A stretch of 20,593 nt of DNA, taken from Gnetum montanum. Its lineage: Eukaryota; Streptophyta; Gnetopsida; Gnetales; Gnetaceae. The notes below the pieces were generated by a model. That model was not told the origin of the DNA and did not search any database. It was given only the letters and a program-made list of their open reading frames with translations. The DNA lies in assembly GCA_015680685.1 (NCBI GenBank), contig MNCI01009293.1, positions 1,909 through 22,501 of the forward strand, written 5' to 3'. Positions 19,531 to 20,593 of the stretch are shown piece by piece. Every line of letters starts with the position of its first letter. Within the stretch, counting starts at the first letter, position 1. The position numbers were made by a program, and so were the translations under genes.

Positions 19531-19669
19531 TAAGAATTTATAAGAATTTGGATTATGTGGAAACTTTGTCCAACTTTCCTATCAGATAATTTGGGCAATA
19601 ATTTTGGTCCTTAATTTTGGATCAACTCTTAATATAAACATGATTTTATAAGAATTTTGTAAAATTTGG
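19508..19669 (+). repeat. Short direct repeat, ~44 bp, 118 bp apart
   Basis: CTCTTGATATAAACATGATT (19508) and CTCTTAATATAAACATGATT (19626), each continuing with TTATAAGAATTT, share ~40 of 44 bases. The first copy overlaps the end of the protease frame of element E, so the repeat marks where the coding homology ends. Confidence 0.7.
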
Positions 19670-20593
19670 GCATTTATATATTTTTTTTCATTTTAAAAAT
19701 ATTTTATATTTTTCAAATATAATAATAATATTTATGGGACCAATTTTGCTTAGTGGGCAGTGGGAGTCATGAATCATTTAGATGCCCATTTGCATGTAGT
19801 AATGGAGTGTTTCTTAGTGGTATCCATTCCATGGAAACAAGGTTTGGATGGATTTTTTGCCTTGGATTTTGATTCGTAAGTTCATGTGAGGTTAGGAAAC
19901 TAGTTGAGATCATGACACTAAGGAGTTGAGTCTAGCAGTTATTGGGAAAAAGAGGGCACAACACCACAAATTGGCTTGTCAGTATTTTCCCACTTGTGTG
20001 TTAAAAGTAGGATATAAACTAATAAAGTAGATAGCAGAAGTAAAGTGCAAAATAATAACACAAAGATTTACGTGGTTCACCATGGGCCAAACTCTAAATA
20101 AATATTCTTCTACTAATAAATAGTAGGAATACAAAAATGTCTCTCTAGTTAATTATTAGAGGTATACAAAATTGACACACCCTCAAGAAAAAATATTCTT
20201 GGAATAACAAGGAGAAATCTCACATCCCTTAAGGAAAAATTGCTAGAAACCCAAGCATACAAGGCTTATTTATGTGTCTCTCCCTTTGGGCTCTCTTTCT
20301 CTTTAGTCATTGGCTTCTCTTTTGCCCTTGCATCCATTTGCCATTTCCCTAGGATTTATAGCCAAGAAAAGTGCCATGTGCTACCTAACTTAGGCAGCCT
20401 TTGTTGAGGGCTACCTAACTTAGCAACCAATGTGGGCAACTAATTTTGGTTGGCTTAGCAGGAAACCTTCCTTCCCCTCCTTGTTCTTTATTTATATTAA
20501 TGTGACATGGGCTTCATGTTGGAGGGACCCACACACAACAATGGCATGCAATGAGACATGGTCAAGACTTATCCTTCCAATGATATATGTTTC
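19670..20593. other. Terminal stretch without recognisable gene
   Basis: AT-rich, no coding domain on either strand. At 20059-20082, AACACAAAGATTTACGTGGT followed by TCACC is a motif I associate with dispersed plant retrotransposon sequences, so this is probably another element fragment; I cannot name its family. Confidence 0.4.

Overview
The window looks like transposable-element-rich intergenic DNA from a land plant with a large genome. I see no intact host gene, rRNA or tRNA. The support is Ty3/Gypsy gag, protease, reverse transcriptase and integrase fragments of plant type, LTRs with TG...CA ends, primer-binding sites of tRNA-Asp and tRNA-iMet type, a LINE reverse transcriptase relic, heavy decay to AT, and a 469-base run of N at 15005-15473. 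The species cannot be fixed from this sequence.

Left third (1-8709), all plus strand. Two related copies of a large Tat/Ogre-like Gypsy family lie in series. Copy A shows only its 3' end: a tandem-repeat 3' UTR (1-~557) and a ~2.7 kb LTR ending at 3274. Directly after it, in mid-codon context, comes the integrase of copy B (3275-4428), then B's own tandem-repeat 3' UTR (4429-~5017) and LTR (~5018-7681). Next come the 3' tail, polypurine tract and 833-bp LTR of a different Gypsy element, C (7682-8709). The simplest reading is nesting: A inserted in B's integrase, B in C's 3' end, and C in the reverse transcriptase of D. Only the right-hand halves of the nest are in the window.

Middle (8710-~13100), minus strand. 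Element D reads leftward from its 5' LTR (about 13100 to 12664) through a tRNA-Asp-type primer site (12645-12662), gag, protease (DSG at 9811-9819) and the first part of RT, which stops where C is inserted. C, D and a third LTR after the N gap (15474-15763) belong to one LTR family.

Right third (~13100-20593). This is AT-rich, older material: a degenerate ~100-120 bp tandem repeat (13188-~13575), a LINE RT fossil (14567-14713), a diverged duplication either side of the gap, and element E on the plus strand. E has a candidate 5' LTR 15954-16845, a tRNA-iMet-type primer site, gag split by a ~0.9 kb insert, a CCHC knuckle and a protease. The last ~900 bases hold no recognisable gene.

The feature I find most unusual is an array of six to seven long imperfect palindromes with a GCGTAATGAGC-type core in the U3 of both copy A and copy B LTRs, just upstream of the TATA box.
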